The notes under the pieces: generated by a model
The model's input: only the letters and a program-made list of their open reading frames with translations
The model's database searches: none
Told to the model about the DNA's origin: nothing
Position numbers and translations under genes: made by a program
Origin: Actinomycetes bacterium
GTDB taxonomy: Bacteria; Actinomycetota; Actinomycetes; Propionibacteriales; Propionibacteriaceae
DNA: 64,000 nt
Direction: 5' to 3'
Assembly (NCBI GenBank): GCA_030426725.1
Contig: JAUHXZ010000005.1
Location: forward strand, 1 to 64,000
Part shown: in pieces, positions 63,378 through 64,000 of the stretch
How positions within the stretch are numbered: position 1 is the first letter of the stretch
Layout of the letters: each line of letters starts with the position of its first letter

Positions 63378-64000
63378 ATGGACGATGCAAGTGGCGTTGG
63401 CGTACTCGACAAAGCGGCGGCCGTACTGGCTGCCCTGGAACGCAATCCCCTGACCCTCGCGGGCCTTGTCACCGCGACGGGACTGGCCCGCCCGACCGCT
63501 CACCGGCTGGCGGTCGCGCTGGAGCACCACCGCCTCGTCGGGCGGGATCTCCAGGGCAGGTTCGTGCTCGGCCCCCGGCTGATCGAACTGGCCGAATCCG
63601 CCGGCGAGGACCCGCTGCTGGCCACGGCCGGACCGATCCTGGGGCGGCTGCGTGACATCACGGGTGAGTCCGTCCAGATGTTCCGGCGGCAGGGCGACAT
63701 CCGCATCTGCGTGGCGTCCGTCGAGCGGCCCTCCGGCCTGCGCGACACGGTGCCCGTCGGCGCCCAGCTCGAGATGACGGCCGGGTCGGCTGCCCAGGTG
63801 CTACTGGCGTGGGAGGAGCCCGAGAAGCTCGAGAAGCTGCTCGAGCACGCGTCGTTCACCCTGACCACGCTGCAGACGGTGCGTCGGCGAGGATGGGCGC
63901 AGTCGGTGGCCGAGCGCGAGGCGGGCGTCGCGTCGGTGTCGGCACCGGTCCTGGCCCCGTCGGGCAAGCTCATCGCGGCCGTGTCGGTGTCGGGCCCGAT
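63378..64000 (+). CDS. ndgR: IclR-family regulator NdgR/LtbR-like, 3' truncated by the window
   Basis: First 207 residues; the frame is open to the window end. N-terminal winged helix (about 6-60; [26 protein letters not shown]) and IclR effector domain ([47 protein letters not shown]). Sequence and position facing leuCD match NdgR of Streptomyces and LtbR of Corynebacterium, regulators of branched-chain amino acid genes. No ribosome site precedes the ATG at 63378 and the -10 ends six bases before it, so the mRNA is probably leaderless. Confidence 0.93.
   Translation, partial: MDDASGVGVLDKAAAVLAALERNPLTLAGLVTATGLARPTAHRLAVALEHHRLVGRDLQGRFVLGPRLIELAESAGEDPLLATAGPILGRLRDITGESVQMFRRQGDIRICVASVERPSGLRDTVPVGAQLEMTAGSAAQVLLAWEEPEKLEKLLEHASFTLTTLQTVRRRGWAQSVAEREAGVASVSAPVLAPSGKLIAAVSVSGP

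Noticed and set aside
1-64000. tRNA, rRNA, CRISPR arrays, prophage or transposase genes
   Set aside because: Looked for on both strands by eye; no cloverleaf-like segments with a GGTTCGA-type arm, no regularly spaced repeats and no recognisable mobile-element protein were seen.

Overview
The window is about 70% G+C with dense, mostly Shine-Dalgarno-led genes. Several adjacent genes overlap by four bases (GTGA or ATGA). Gene content and order are those of a high-GC actinobacterium: sigA facing sigB, a DUF3046-recA-recX block, miaB and miaA-dapF-hflX-dinG, nrdR-nrdJ beside lexA, ftsK-rimO-pgsA-cinA-clgR, and leuCD facing ndgR. A member of the Propionibacteriaceae or a relative would fit, but that is inference from synteny only. 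No tRNA, rRNA, CRISPR array, transposase or phage gene was seen.

Layout. Positions 1-2.6 kb hold the end of a RecD-like helicase facing an aminotransferase. Positions 2.7-6.6 kb hold a GCS2-type ligase overlapping a class I glutamine amidotransferase, then an SDR oxidoreductase behind a LexA-box-like palindrome, then a membrane acyltransferase. Positions 6.7-9.3 kb carry sigA and sigB in divergent orientation. After a TesB thioesterase, 10.3-16.6 kb carries a sugar or polyol catabolism cluster: DeoR regulator, RpiB-like isomerase, an unrecognised membrane protein with two homologous halves, AraL/NagD-like HAD phosphatase, FGGY kinase and AraM-like glycerol-1-phosphate dehydrogenase. Positions 16.6-30 kb are mainly housekeeping and conserved genes (hrpA, Usp, PPOX-fold protein, YbjN-like protein, AEC transporter, DedA-like protein, corA, ilvD, sulfurtransferase) plus one likely small protein.

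Positions 30-50.5 kb are the DNA metabolism and RNA modification core. nrdJ and nrdR make and control deoxynucleotides. lexA faces a small SOS-type membrane protein gene, with three LexA boxes between them. dinG, hflX, dapF, miaA, miaB, rny, recX, recA (LexA box inside its promoter), clgR, cinA, pgsA and rimO follow. Positions 50.5-56 kb hold ftsK, thiL, ddl and plsC. Positions 56-61 kb are accessory: a P450 overlapping its ArsR-like regulator and facing an MFS exporter across a repeat-rich operator, then a Cys-rich 73-aa protein coupled to a DUF2461 gene, then a DUF1028 gene. The window ends with leuD-leuC facing a truncated ndgR.

The most interesting candidate system is the 10.3-16.6 kb cluster. 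It has the kinase/HAD-phosphatase/G1P-dehydrogenase set known from the Bacillus subtilis ara operon (AraB, AraL, AraM), but no arabinose isomerase or epimerase. Instead it has an RpiB-type isomerase and a transporter-like protein of no family I recognise. Other leads are the LysM-less SOS membrane protein beside lexA, the orphan protein resembling the four-Cys tail of OppD-type ATPases, and the divergent P450/exporter operator.
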